A program made the translations under genes and the position numbers. From NCBI GenBank assembly GCA_947457075.1, contig CANGUG010000006.1, positions 84,258 through 148,257 on the forward strand: 64,000 nucleotides of DNA, in the 5' to 3' direction. Shown here piece after piece: positions 52,851 to 61,825 of the stretch (positions within the stretch are counted from its first letter, which is position 1; every line of letters starts with the position of its first letter). The notes below the pieces were generated by a model that did not search any database, was not told the DNA's origin, and worked only from the letters and a program-made list of their open reading frames with translations. This DNA comes from Bacteroidota bacterium (lineage in GTDB: Bacteria; Bacteroidota; Bacteroidia; Chitinophagales; Chitinophagaceae).

Positions 52851-54461
52851 ATGGCTATGCATGATGAAAAAAAACAAAGCAGTATTGCTTTTGTGATAGG
52901 GGCTTCCTCGGTGGGCACCCTTATTGAATGGTATGACTTTTATATTTTTGGAATGTTAGCGACCATTTTATCCAAACAATTTTTTCCTGCAGAAGCAGGC
53001 ACTGCAGCGCTTTTGAGTACATTGGCCATTTTTGCAGCAGGGTTTATTGTACGTCCATTTGGGGCATTGGTTTTTGGACGACTAGGTGACCTTATTGGAC
53101 GTAAGCATACTTTTTTACTGACTTTAGTCATAATGGGGGGATCTACTTTTGCTATTGGACTTGTTCCTGGTTTTGGTAGCATTGGTTGGGCAGCGCCCAT
53201 AATGGTTCTTATATTAAGGTTATTACAAGGTTTGGCATTGGGTGGGGAATATGGAGGTGCTGCTACTTATGTGGCGGAACATGCTCCAACAGGACAAAGA
53301 GGATTTTGGACTTCTTGGATTCAGACAACAGCCACCCTAGGATTATTTTTGGCCTTAGGTGTAATTATTTTAATTCGTTCTAATCAAGGAATGGAGCAAT
53401 TTAGTGCCGAGTGGGGTGGTTGGAGATATCCATTTTGGATTTCAATTTTATTGGTGGGCGTTTCTGTTTTAATCAGAATGCGCATGAGTGAGTCTCCAAT
53501 GTTTTCAAAATTAAAATCAGAAGGCAAAACATCTACCCATCCATTAAAAGAAAGTTTTGGCAACAAATCAAATTTCAAAATGGTGTTGTTGGCATTGTTT
53601 GGAGCAGTAATGGGACAGGGCGTGGTGTGGTATACTGGACAATTTTATGCACAAAGTTTTATTGAAACGGTTTGTAATATCGATTTTGTTCAATCGAGAA
53701 ATATAATGTTGGTAGCCATTTTAATGGCAACACCTTGTTTTGTATTATTTGGTTGGTTAAGTGATAAAGTGGGCCGTAAGTGGATTATGCTTTTAGGCAT
53801 GCTATTGGCCATTTTTACTTATCGTCCAATTTACAAACAGTTTATTGCAATTACTGCGGAAGCAAATAAAACCAATGAAATACAACAACGTATTTCAACA
53901 ATAGGTCCATTGGCTCCCTATCTTAATGAGGCAAAAACTCCCTTTGTGTATTTGCGCAAAACCTTTGATACCGTTTATTATACCGATGGCTCTGTTTTTA
54001 AATATATAATAACGGACACATTTTTTGCGAAAAAACAATTAAGTGATAACAAGCCCATTGCGTATTCGCATCCTGATTTAATATCCAATACGCCAAAACG
54101 AAATACGGTTATTGAAAAAACAATGGGCAAGTCACCCACCTGGTATTTAATTGTACTGATATTTATACAAATAGTTTATGTAACCATGGTGTATGGTCCA
54201 ATAGCAGCATTTTTAGTGGAAATGTTCCCCACCAAAATAAGATACACTTCCATGTCCTTGCCTTATCATATTGGGAATGGGGTTTTTGGAGGACTAGTTC
54301 CCTTTTTAGGAACCCTTATTGTTGAGTTTACAAAATCGGCGGAACAACCTAAGGGAGATGTATTGGCAGGTTTGTGGTATCCAATTGGAGTAGCGGCCAT
54401 TTGTTTATTAATAGGGGTTGTTTATTTGTCTAATAAGGTGGATGAAAATGTAATGGATTAA
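52851..54461 (+). CDS. MFS transporter, metabolite:proton symporter type (536 aa)
   Basis: Major facilitator of the MHS group (ShiA/KgtP/ProP relatives): GRLGDLIGRKHTFLLTLVIMG (loop 2-3), LALGGEYGGAATYVAEHAP (motif typical of MHS), and GWLSDKVGRKWIMLLGML in the second half. After about residue 330 there is an extra hydrophilic segment of about 100 residues (RISTIGPLAPYLNEAKTP ... NTPKRNTVIEKTM) between helices, as seen in the longer subgroup of this family. It may carry an organic acid; acs is divergent next to it. A small membrane protein follows by 18 nt. Confidence 0.88.
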   Translation: MAMHDEKKQSSIAFVIGASSVGTLIEWYDFYIFGMLATILSKQFFPAEAGTAALLSTLAIFAAGFIVRPFGALVFGRLGDLIGRKHTFLLTLVIMGGSTFAIGLVPGFGSIGWAAPIMVLILRLLQGLALGGEYGGAATYVAEHAPTGQRGFWTSWIQTTATLGLFLALGVIILIRSNQGMEQFSAEWGGWRYPFWISILLVGVSVLIRMRMSESPMFSKLKSEGKTSTHPLKESFGNKSNFKMVLLALFGAVMGQGVVWYTGQFYAQSFIETVCNIDFVQSRNIMLVAILMATPCFVLFGWLSDKVGRKWIMLLGMLLAIFTYRPIYKQFIAITAEANKTNEIQQRISTIGPLAPYLNEAKTPFVYLRKTFDTVYYTDGSVFKYIITDTFFAKKQLSDNKPIAYSHPDLISNTPKRNTVIEKTMGKSPTWYLIVLIFIQIVYVTMVYGPIAAFLVEMFPTKIRYTSMSLPYHIGNGVFGGLVPFLGTLIVEFTKSAEQPKGDVLAGLWYPIGVAAICLLIGVVYLSNKVDENVMD

Positions 54462-54479
54462 CAATTAACAATATTTTAT

Positions 54480-54722
54480 ATGAACAGGATAAAAAAATTA
54501 TTAGGCTACCTTTGGATGGCATTAGCACCAGTCATTATTATCTTTTTGGTGTATGAAGCGGTAGAGAAAATAACCCATGCTACTGCGGTTTTAAGATCCA
54601 ATGTTATTTTACAGTGGTCAATTATATTACTCATTTTCACCCCTATTTGTATTGGATTTTTCATTTTTGGATGGTATGCCTCCAAGGATGAATACGCGCA
54701 TTTACCTGAATCCTCAAAGTAA
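54480..54722 (+). CDS. Small two-helix membrane protein (80 aa)
   Basis: 80 residues with two membrane segments (about 8-25 and 45-66) and charged ends; no known motif recognised. It follows the MFS transporter gene by 18 nt on the same strand, so it is probably a small partner or accessory of the transporter. ATG with no Shine-Dalgarno sequence. Function unknown; a conserved transporter partner is the simplest reading. Confidence 0.7.
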   Translation: MNRIKKLLGYLWMALAPVIIIFLVYEAVEKITHATAVLRSNVILQWSIILLIFTPICIGFFIFGWYASKDEYAHLPESSK

Positions 54723-54760
54723 CTAAACGAATAGGCTATTGCCATTTACTATTAGTTAAG

Positions 54761-54768
54761 TATTTTTG
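54761..54768 (+). promoter_or_regulatory. -7 box for the GldA-like gene, leaderless arrangement
   Basis: TATTTTTG fits TAnnTTTG and ends 3 nt before the ATG at 54772, so the mRNA should start at the ATG. An in-frame TTG at 54766 lies inside the box and is not the start. Confidence 0.65.
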
Positions 54769-54771
54769 ATC

Positions 54772-55671
54772 ATGGCATTATACATAAAAGGACTTTGTAA
54801 AAAATACGACAACCAAATTGCAGTGGATGACCTGTCTTTTTCAATTGAAAAAGGCGCGGTGGTTGGTTTTCTTGGTCCCAATGGGGCCGGGAAGAGCACT
54901 ACTTTAAAAATGATTGCAGGTTATTTAACGCCTGATGCAGGTGAAGTAATTTTAAATGGGGTCTCTAATCAGAAAGATCCTATAGCATTTAAAAAATTAA
55001 TTGGCTATTTACCTGAAGCCAATCCTTTGTATGGGGAAATGTATGTTAAAGAATATTTTTCATTTTTAGCGGCACTGCATAAAATCTCCGATTCCAATCA
55101 GCGAATAAATGAGGTTATTGAAATGACAGGGTTGACCCCCATGCAACATAAAAAAATAACTGAGTTGTCAAAAGGGTATAAGCAAAGAGTAGGCATTGCT
55201 GCGGCCATCATTCATCAACCTGCATTAATATTATTGGATGAGCCCACTTCGGGCTTGGATCCGAATCAACTTATTGAAATTCGCAGCCTAATTCAAAGTT
55301 TAAGCAAGGATGCTATTGTTTTATTTTCAACCCATATATTACAGGAAGTTTCGGCGATATGTTCAAATGTAATTGTATTGCATCAATCTAAATTAGTTGC
55401 CAATACTAGCATTGAACAATTAACAAAACCAGGGAAGCCTGCAGTGCGTGTTGTTTTTGAAGAAGAAATCAATCCATTTTTGGGAGATTCATTTTGGTCA
55501 ACATTACAATATGAACAAATAGACAAACAGGTGTTAGTCGTGAAGTCCGATGACCTGTCTGTATTGAAAAAAAATATCCTCAATTATGCATTAGACAAAG
55601 GCTTGAACATTCAAGCTTTGCAAACACAGGAGGCAAGTTTAGAAGAAATATTCAAATTGCTTACCCATTAA
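54772..55671 (+). CDS. gldA: ABC transporter ATP-binding protein, GldA-like (299 aa)
   Basis: ABC ATPase: Walker [10 protein letters not shown] (about 38-46), signature [14 protein letters not shown], Walker [16 protein letters not shown], and the H-loop STHILQEVS. The sequence around [20 protein letters not shown] and the size match GldA, the ATPase of the gliding-motility ABC transporter GldAFG. gldF and gldG are not adjacent here, so GldA is a probable but not firm name; another multidrug-type ABC ATPase is possible. It has its own promoter. Confidence 0.8.
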   Translation: MALYIKGLCKKYDNQIAVDDLSFSIEKGAVVGFLGPNGAGKSTTLKMIAGYLTPDAGEVILNGVSNQKDPIAFKKLIGYLPEANPLYGEMYVKEYFSFLAALHKISDSNQRINEVIEMTGLTPMQHKKITELSKGYKQRVGIAAAIIHQPALILLDEPTSGLDPNQLIEIRSLIQSLSKDAIVLFSTHILQEVSAICSNVIVLHQSKLVANTSIEQLTKPGKPAVRVVFEEEINPFLGDSFWSTLQYEQIDKQVLVVKSDDLSVLKKNILNYALDKGLNIQALQTQEASLEEIFKLLTH

Positions 55672-55738
55672 AAAAAATGGGTGTAAATTGCGTTCGCAAA
55701 CTAACATTAAAGTATTTAGAAAAATAAAAGATAAAACT

Positions 55739-57034
55739 ATGAGTTACATTGTTGAAGTTAAAGCGAGACAAATTTTAGATAGTCGTGGAAATCCTACTGT
55801 GGAAGTAGATGTATTAACTGACGAAGGTGCATTAGGTCGTGCTGCTGTTCCAAGTGGAGCAAGTACTGGTATTCACGAAGCAGTTGAATTAAAAGACAAT
55901 GACAAGAAAAAATATTTAGGGAAAGGGGTGTTGAAGGCGGTGAAGAATGTAAACACAACCATTGCCAATGGAATTGTTGGATTTGATATTACTGCACAAG
56001 CAGCCATTGACCAAGTAATGATTGAACTAGATGGCACACCTAATAAAGCGAAATTAGGGGCGAATGCAATTTTAGCAGTATCCATGGCAGTAGCTAAGGC
56101 AGCAGCCGAAGAAGCAAGCTTACCTTTATACAGATACATTGGTGGCACCAATGCAAGAACCTTGCCCATGCCAATGATGAATATTTTAAATGGTGGAGCA
56201 CATGCCGATAACAAAATTGACTTCCAAGAATTCATGATTATGCCAATTGGCGCACCTAGCTTTAGCGAAGGTTTGCGTTGGGGCGTTGAAATATTCCACC
56301 AATTGAAAAGTACATTAAAAAAGAAAGGATACAGCACTAATGTAGGGGATGAAGGTGGATTTGCTCCAAATATTCAAAGCAACGAAGAAGCGATTGAAAC
56401 AGTATTGGAAGCCATCACTGCAGCAGGGTACAAAGCGGGTACTCAAATTGCCATTGCAATGGATGCTGCTAACAGCGAATTATGGAACGCTAAGAAAAAG
56501 AAATATGTATTCCACAAGAGCTCTGGTAAAGAAATGAGTTCTGATCAGTTGGTTAAGTATTGGGAATCTTGGGTAAAGAAATATCCAATTGTTTCAATCG
56601 AAGATGGTATGGCAGAAGACGATTGGGCTGGTTGGAAAAACTTAACAGATACCATTGGTTCAAAATGTCAATTAGTGGGTGACGATTTATTTGTAACCAA
56701 TGTGAATCGTTTACAAACAGGTATCGATAAGAAAATTGCCAATGGCTTATTGGTGAAAGTAAACCAAATTGGTACTTTAACAGAAACCATTAATGCCGTA
56801 AGTTTAGCACAACACAATGGGTATAATACGATTATGTCGCACAGGTCAGGTGAAACAGAGGATACGACTATTGCTGACTTAGCAGTTGCTTTAAACTGTG
56901 GTCAAATAAAGACAGGTTCTGCTTCTCGTACCGATCGTATGGCTAAATACAATCAATTAATCCGTATTGAAGAGCAATTAGGAGAAACTGGGGTATTTCC
57001 AACCAAGGGTAAATTAAAGTTTGGCAATAAATAA
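55739..57034 (+). CDS. eno: Enolase (431 aa)
   Basis: 2-phosphoglycerate dehydratase of glycolysis. Motifs: [53 protein letters not shown], and [18 protein letters not shown] with the loop residues. Metal ligands in [14 protein letters not shown] and [10 protein letters not shown] are kept. ATG at 55739; an upstream frame start would add 17 unlike residues. A strong terminator follows at 57072. Confidence 0.98.
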   Translation: MSYIVEVKARQILDSRGNPTVEVDVLTDEGALGRAAVPSGASTGIHEAVELKDNDKKKYLGKGVLKAVKNVNTTIANGIVGFDITAQAAIDQVMIELDGTPNKAKLGANAILAVSMAVAKAAAEEASLPLYRYIGGTNARTLPMPMMNILNGGAHADNKIDFQEFMIMPIGAPSFSEGLRWGVEIFHQLKSTLKKKGYSTNVGDEGGFAPNIQSNEEAIETVLEAITAAGYKAGTQIAIAMDAANSELWNAKKKKYVFHKSSGKEMSSDQLVKYWESWVKKYPIVSIEDGMAEDDWAGWKNLTDTIGSKCQLVGDDLFVTNVNRLQTGIDKKIANGLLVKVNQIGTLTETINAVSLAQHNGYNTIMSHRSGETEDTTIADLAVALNCGQIKTGSASRTDRMAKYNQLIRIEEQLGETGVFPTKGKLKFGNK

Positions 57035-57071
57035 CACTTTTAACTTGGCATAAAGCCAAGCCTACAATACC

Positions 57072-57108
57072 AAAGAATGAGTTCCTTTAAAGAGCTCATT
57101 CTTTTTTT
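57072..57108 (+). terminator. Rho-independent terminator after eno
   Basis: AAAGAATGAGTTC (57072-57084) pairs with GAGCTCATTCTTT (57092-57104) with one G-T pair and a 7-nt loop, then T7 in all. A second small hairpin CTTGGC/GCCAAG (57044-57060) precedes it without a T-run. Confidence 0.85.
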
Positions 57109-57151
57109 GTGTATTATAGGAACTAGCTTAATTTTACGACAATCTTAGTGT

Positions 57152-57481
57152 ATGCAAGTTTTAAAGAAAATATTCCCCATCCTATTTAATCGTTACTTTT
57201 TGGTATCGGTTGGATTTATAGTATGGATGCTTTTTTTTGACCAACGTGATTATTTTCAACAAAAAGAAAGAACGGGGGAATTACAAAAAGTTGAAGCTGC
57301 TAAAAAATATTATACAGACGAAATTGAAAAAACCAAAAAGCAGTTAAGTAATTTACAAAGCTCCGCTTTCGCCATTGAAAAATTTGCAAGAGAGCGCTAC
57401 TTGTTAAAAAGAGAAGGGGAAGAGGTTTTTTTATTTGAAGATACAGCTAAGCCAGCCACAAGCACTGCCGAAAAAAAATGA
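57152..57481 (+). CDS. FtsB/DivIC-like septum protein (109 aa)
   Basis: Bitopic division protein: short N-terminal part, one helix (about 16-29), a coiled coil (about 38-72, ELQKVEAAKKYYTDEIEKTKKQL) and the typical ARERYLLKREGEEVFLFED segment (about 79-97) of the FtsB/DivIC family. It joins the divisome with FtsL/FtsQ-type partners. Its TGA overlaps the ATG of nth (ATGA), so translation is coupled. Confidence 0.88.
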   Translation: MQVLKKIFPILFNRYFLVSVGFIVWMLFFDQRDYFQQKERTGELQKVEAAKKYYTDEIEKTKKQLSNLQSSAFAIEKFARERYLLKREGEEVFLFEDTAKPATSTAEKK

Positions 57482-58131
57482 CAAAGAAAGAGCGTTATGA
57501 AAAAGTCTTGGACTTTTTTCAAACCCATATGCCTGTTGCAGAAACAGAGTTAAGCTATACCAACCCTTATGAGTTGCTAGTGGCAGTGATCCTTTCCGCA
57601 CAATGCACAGACAAGCGGGTCAATCTTACCACACCTGCTATTTTCAAAAAATATCCCACGCCACAAAAAATGGCTAAAGCCAATTTTGACGATTTGTTCC
57701 CCATTATCAAAAGTATTTCCTACCCCAATAATAAAACCAAACATTTAATTGGAATGAGCCAATTGTTAGTGAAGGATTATGGGGGAGAAGTGCCAATGAC
57801 TATTGAGGAACTTGTCAAATTACCTGGAGTGGGGCGTAAAACAGCAAATGTAATTACCAGTGTATGGGACAATCAACCTAATATGGCGGTAGATACGCAT
57901 GTGAATAGAGTAAGTAAGCGTTTAGGATTAGTGCCCATGACTGCTACAACACCATTAGCAGTAGAGAAAGTCCTCCTTAAAAATATTCCCACCCAGCTTG
58001 TACACACAGCACATCATTGGTTAATACTGCATGGACGATATACTTGTTTGGCAAGAAGTCCTAAATGTGTGGATTGTGGATTGCAGCCCTTCTGCAAATA
58101 CTATGAAAAAACTATTGCTAAGCAACAATAA
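57478..58131 (+). CDS. nth: Endonuclease III (217 aa)
   Basis: Bifunctional DNA glycosylase/AP lyase for oxidised pyrimidines. The helix-hairpin-helix LPGVGRKTANVI holds the catalytic Lys (about 123), the catalytic Asp lies in AVDTHVNRVSKR, and the [4Fe-4S] loop is C-x6-C-x2-C-x5-C (CLARSPKCVDCGLQPFC). Full length; starts within the ftsB-like gene by 4 nt. Confidence 0.95.
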   Translation: MTKKERYEKVLDFFQTHMPVAETELSYTNPYELLVAVILSAQCTDKRVNLTTPAIFKKYPTPQKMAKANFDDLFPIIKSISYPNNKTKHLIGMSQLLVKDYGGEVPMTIEELVKLPGVGRKTANVITSVWDNQPNMAVDTHVNRVSKRLGLVPMTATTPLAVEKVLLKNIPTQLVHTAHHWLILHGRYTCLARSPKCVDCGLQPFCKYYEKTIAKQQ

Positions 58132-58167
58132 ATAAAAAAGGGCTCCCTATGGAACCCTTTTTTATTT
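58130..58167. terminator. Bidirectional terminator between nth and the oxidoreductase gene
   Basis: AAATAAAAAAGGG (58130-58142) pairs with CCCTTTTTTATTT (58155-58167); T-runs on both strands, between convergent genes. Confidence 0.8.
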
Positions 58168-58184
58168 ATTTAGTAGATGAGCTA

Positions 58185-60032
58185 CTATAAGAATTGACTA
58201 ATTGCATCGGTCAATTCTTGTTTAGTAATAGGAATACCCATCATTTTTTGATACCCTTTAGCGTCAACAAAATATTGATCACGGATAATTTTAATTAATT
58301 GACCATTGTTGATCTCAGGAATGATAACAGTTTCGAAATTCTTTAAAATAGTACCTAAGTTACTTGGAAAAGGACGCATGTACTTGATATGTGCATGGCT
58401 TACTAATTTTCCTTCTGATTGTAAATCCTTTACTGTGGCTTTGATTGTGCCATAGGTTGAACCCCATCCTAATACCAATACTTTTCCTTTTTCAGGACCA
58501 CTGTCAATGGTTTGCTTTGGAATGTAGTCTGCTATCTTGTCCACCTTCGCTTCTCTCATTTTAATCATGAACTGGTGGTTCTCTGCTTCATAGTTTACGT
58601 TTCCAGTTTCATGTTGTTTTTCCAAACCTCCAATACGGTGTTCTAAACCAGGTGTGCCAGGTACTGCCCAAGGGCGCGCTAATTTTTCATTACGTGTATA
58701 GGGTTTGTACTTTGTTTCGCCTTCGTCTAATTTTGTTTTGAAAGTCACTTCAATTTCAGGAAGGTCAGCAGCTTTTGGAAACTTCCAAGGCTCTGCACCA
58801 TTCGCGATATATCCATCACTCAATAAAATTACAGGTGTCATATGTTGTAAAGCAATACGCACTGCTTCAAAAGCCATCTCAAAACAATCACTCGGGGTAG
58901 AAGTTGCTAAAATAGGAATAGGTGCTTCACCGTTACGGCCATAGTAGGCTTGTAATAAATCGCTTTGTTCTGTTTTGGTAGGTAAACCTGTTGACGGCCC
59001 CCCTCTTTGTATATTCACAATAACCAATGGCAACTCTAACATCATGGCAAGTCCCATTGCTTCCGTTTTCAAAGCCATACCAGGACCCGAAGTGGTGGTT
59101 AATCCAATTTGCCCACCATAGCTAGCGCCAATGGCAGAAGCAATACCAGCAATCTCATCTTCTGCTTGGAAAGTTCTTACACCAAAATTTTTGTATTTAC
59201 TTAATTCGTGTAAGATATCTGATGCTGGCGTAATGGGGTAGGAACCCAAAAATAGGGGTAGTTTTGATTTTTGAGAAGCTGCAATTAATCCCATGGACAA
59301 TGCTTGGTTTCCCATGATACTGCGATAAGTACCCGCTTCCATTTTTGATTTCTCTACTTTGAATCTTGCTGCGTTAAATAATTCAGCAGTTTCGCCATAA
59401 TAGTAACCTGCTTTTAATACAGCAATATTGGAATTTAAAATAGCTTCTTTTTTACCAAACTTCTCATTTAAGAAACTAATAGTGGTATCTAAATCTCTAT
59501 TGTACACCCAATAAATCACACCCAAAACAAACATGTTTTTTGCACGATCTCTTTCTTTATTTCCTAACTCTGGAAAATCCTTTAGGGCTTCACGTGTTAA
59601 TTTTGTAACATCAATTTTTGTTAATTCATATCCATCTAAACTACCGTCCTCTAATGGATTGACACCATCAGGGAAGTTTGCTAAACGTAAATTTTTAACA
59701 TCAAATCCATCGGTGTTGGCAATAATTTTTCCGCCTTTTTTTAATCCTTTTAAATTCACTTTTAAAGCGGCGGCATTCATCGCCACCAATACATCACATG
59801 CATCACCAGGCGTATATACTTTATCTGAACTAAAGTGCACTTGGAATCCACTTACGCCAGGCAAAGTGCCAATAGGAGCCCTAATTTCCGCAGGGAAATC
59901 AGGGAAGGTTGCTAAGTCGATACCTAATATCGCAGTATTGTTGGTAAATTGCTGCCCAGTCAATTGCATCCCATCTCCACTATCACCAGCAAATTTGATA
60001 ACTACATCCTGTAAGATAACTTCGTTCTGCAT
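58185..60032 (-). CDS. korA: 2-oxoacid:acceptor oxidoreductase alpha chain, fused gamma/alpha (615 aa)
   Basis: Thiamine-dependent 2-oxoacid:ferredoxin oxidoreductase alpha subunit. Residues about 1-190 are the gamma (POR_N/EKR-type) domain (VVIKFAGDSGDGMQLTGQQF); from about 230 the alpha domain follows with YPITPASDILHELSKY, TTSGPGMALKTEAMGLAMM and NIQRGGPSTGLPTKTEQSDL. It is most like 2-oxoglutarate oxidoreductase KorA of Bacteroidota. The TPP-binding beta subunit (KorB) is normally adjacent but is not here on either side, so it must lie elsewhere. Substrate (2-oxoglutarate, pyruvate or branched-chain acids) is uncertain. A -7-like TACCTTTA stands 18 nt upstream. Confidence 0.85.
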   Translation of the reverse strand: MQNEVILQDVVIKFAGDSGDGMQLTGQQFTNNTAILGIDLATFPDFPAEIRAPIGTLPGVSGFQVHFSSDKVYTPGDACDVLVAMNAAALKVNLKGLKKGGKIIANTDGFDVKNLRLANFPDGVNPLEDGSLDGYELTKIDVTKLTREALKDFPELGNKERDRAKNMFVLGVIYWVYNRDLDTTISFLNEKFGKKEAILNSNIAVLKAGYYYGETAELFNAARFKVEKSKMEAGTYRSIMGNQALSMGLIAASQKSKLPLFLGSYPITPASDILHELSKYKNFGVRTFQAEDEIAGIASAIGASYGGQIGLTTTSGPGMALKTEAMGLAMMLELPLVIVNIQRGGPSTGLPTKTEQSDLLQAYYGRNGEAPIPILATSTPSDCFEMAFEAVRIALQHMTPVILLSDGYIANGAEPWKFPKAADLPEIEVTFKTKLDEGETKYKPYTRNEKLARPWAVPGTPGLEHRIGGLEKQHETGNVNYEAENHQFMIKMREAKVDKIADYIPKQTIDSGPEKGKVLVLGWGSTYGTIKATVKDLQSEGKLVSHAHIKYMRPFPSNLGTILKNFETVIIPEINNGQLIKIIRDQYFVDAKGYQKMMGIPITKQELTDAISQFL

Positions 60033-60113
60033 ATAGCTGTAATTTGTAGCTAAAGGTACTGATACAATAGCCTAAATGCTTCAATTTTATTGTTTTTTTT
60101 CTAATTTCTTGGC

Positions 60114-60121
60114 TAACTTTG
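60114..60121 (+). promoter_or_regulatory. -7 box for the polysaccharide deacetylase gene
   Basis: TAACTTTG fits TAnnTTTG exactly and lies 19 nt before the ATG at 60141. Confidence 0.6.
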
Positions 60122-60140
60122 CAAACTAATTCAAGGCACT

Positions 60141-60920
60141 ATGATCATCGCGCCATTTTTATACTTGTTCTCGTATCTATTACTCCCCCCTAATACAAAC
60201 GATGCAATCGTTCCCAAGTCCGCCAACCCGATCCAGGGCAAGGAGGTGAAGTATATTTACTTGACTTTTGACGATGGGCCCTTGCCTGGTACTTCCAATT
60301 GCATTGACATTTGTTTAAATCAAAGAATACAGGCTACTTTTTTTGAAGTAGGTAAACACCAAGCTGCAAACGCTAGTGGAAAAGCATTGCACTATCGAAT
60401 TGCACAGTATCCTCAATTTTTTGATATTGCGAATCACAGTTATACGCATGCCAATGGGAAGTATAAGTATTTTTATCATCATCCAAATATGGCATTTGAT
60501 GATTTTGTACAAGCAAAAAAATCATTGCAGTTAAAAAACAATATTATCCGCTTACCTGGTAATAGTGCTTGGAATACGCTGGTGTTAAAAAAATCAAGTA
60601 AACTAGTAAAGCCAGTAGTGCTAAAATTGGACAGCGCTGGTTATAATGTAATTGGCTGGGATTTAGAATGGGGGTTTACCAAACAAGGAACGCCTAAGGA
60701 ATCTCCGCAAGCGATGGCTAAGTATGTAGATACCCTCTTTGCGCGTAATCGTACAGAAACTAAAAATCACTTAGTGATTTTAATGCATGATCATATGTAC
60801 CGTAACCCGGTGGATTCAGCAAAATTGGCAACGATGATTGCCATTTTAAAAGCGAATCCTAGGTACCAATTCCGTAAATTATCGCTTTACCCAGGCTTGA
60901 AAAACGGAGGCCGACCTTAA
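60141..60920 (+). CDS. CE4 polysaccharide deacetylase family protein (259 aa)
   Basis: N-terminal hydrophobic segment (1-16) serves as signal or anchor. NodB-type domain: TFDDGPLPGT (motif 1, the Asp-Asp catalytic pair, about 45), the zinc site HSYTH (motif 2, about 103-107), RLPGNSAWN (motif 3) and a late MHDHMYR (motif 5). It probably removes acetyl groups from N-acetyl sugars of peptidoglycan or other glycans in the periplasm. Single-gene unit behind its own promoter. Confidence 0.88.
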   Translation: MIIAPFLYLFSYLLLPPNTNDAIVPKSANPIQGKEVKYIYLTFDDGPLPGTSNCIDICLNQRIQATFFEVGKHQAANASGKALHYRIAQYPQFFDIANHSYTHANGKYKYFYHHPNMAFDDFVQAKKSLQLKNNIIRLPGNSAWNTLVLKKSSKLVKPVVLKLDSAGYNVIGWDLEWGFTKQGTPKESPQAMAKYVDTLFARNRTETKNHLVILMHDHMYRNPVDSAKLATMIAILKANPRYQFRKLSLYPGLKNGGRP

Positions 60921-60982
60921 CAATTTATTTGCATTTTTATTTAAAAACTAATCTGTAAATTTAATCATTAAAAAAATATTTT

Positions 60983-61747
60983 ATGGCAGCATTTGAAACA
61001 GGAAATCCAACCCTTTCCGAAAAAATTTTTGACAAGAGTTTGCATGAAACCTCTAATGCATTTGGTGTAATGAGTGTTCGTGGAACCATTAACAAGTTTG
61101 GATTTTTAATGTTAATGGTGATGTCATCGGCCATTTACATTTGGACCATATTCCCTGAAAATCCATCCACTGCCTCTACCCTTATGTTGGTGGGTGCTAT
61201 TGGGGGCCTTGTTATGGCAATAGTGATGATGTTTAAGCCTACTCTTGCAGGGTATATTGCACCTGCCTATGCTATTTTAGAAGGATTTTTTATTGGGGGC
61301 ATTAGTGCTTATTTCAATGCAGTATTTGCAAAATCTTATCCTAATATTATTATGAATGCGGTGGGCTTAACCATGGGTGTTGCCCTTGCAATGTTTCTAC
61401 TATATAATTTCAGAATCATAAAAGTGACTGATAAATTTAGGTCCATCATTATTTCAGCAACTATGGGTATTGGATTATTTTATTTAATTACCTGGATTTT
61501 GAGTTTGTTTGGAGTGGATATGGGCTTTGCTTTTGGAAGTGGGTTGTTAAGCATTGGCATTAGTTTATTTATTGTTGGAATTGCCGCAATGAATTTATTG
61601 CTAGATTTTGATGCCATTGAAAAAGCAGCTGAAATGGGCGCGCCAAAATATATGGAATGGTATGGTGCTTTCGGCTTATTGGTGACCATTGTTTGGTTAT
61701 ACTTGGAAATCTTAAAATTATTGAGCAAGCTAAATTCAAGAGAATAG
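60983..61747 (+). CDS. Bax inhibitor-1/YccA family membrane protein (254 aa)
   Basis: Seven-helix BI-1-like protein: PTLSEKIFDKS at the N terminus, APAYAILEGFFIGGISAYFNAV and AAMNLLLDFDAIEKAAEMGAPKYMEWYGAFGLLVTIVWLYLEILKLL, which carry the acidic and charged residues that form the Ca2+/H+-linked core of the family. Bacterial relatives leak calcium or modulate FtsH; role here unknown. Strong terminator follows. Confidence 0.92.
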   Translation: MAAFETGNPTLSEKIFDKSLHETSNAFGVMSVRGTINKFGFLMLMVMSSAIYIWTIFPENPSTASTLMLVGAIGGLVMAIVMMFKPTLAGYIAPAYAILEGFFIGGISAYFNAVFAKSYPNIIMNAVGLTMGVALAMFLLYNFRIIKVTDKFRSIIISATMGIGLFYLITWILSLFGVDMGFAFGSGLLSIGISLFIVGIAAMNLLLDFDAIEKAAEMGAPKYMEWYGAFGLLVTIVWLYLEILKLLSKLNSRE

Positions 61748-61766
61748 CATTGGCTCCTGTATTTAT

Positions 61767-61796
61767 AAAAAGTCCCGACTTGTTCGGGACTTTTTT
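61767..61796 (+). terminator. Rho-independent terminator after the BI-1 gene
   Basis: AAAAAGTCCCGA (61767-61778) pairs with TCGGGACTTTTT (61784-61795), 5-nt loop, T6. Confidence 0.92.
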
Positions 61797-61825
61797 GTAT
61801 CTATTCACCAGCTTTGTTGATAAAT

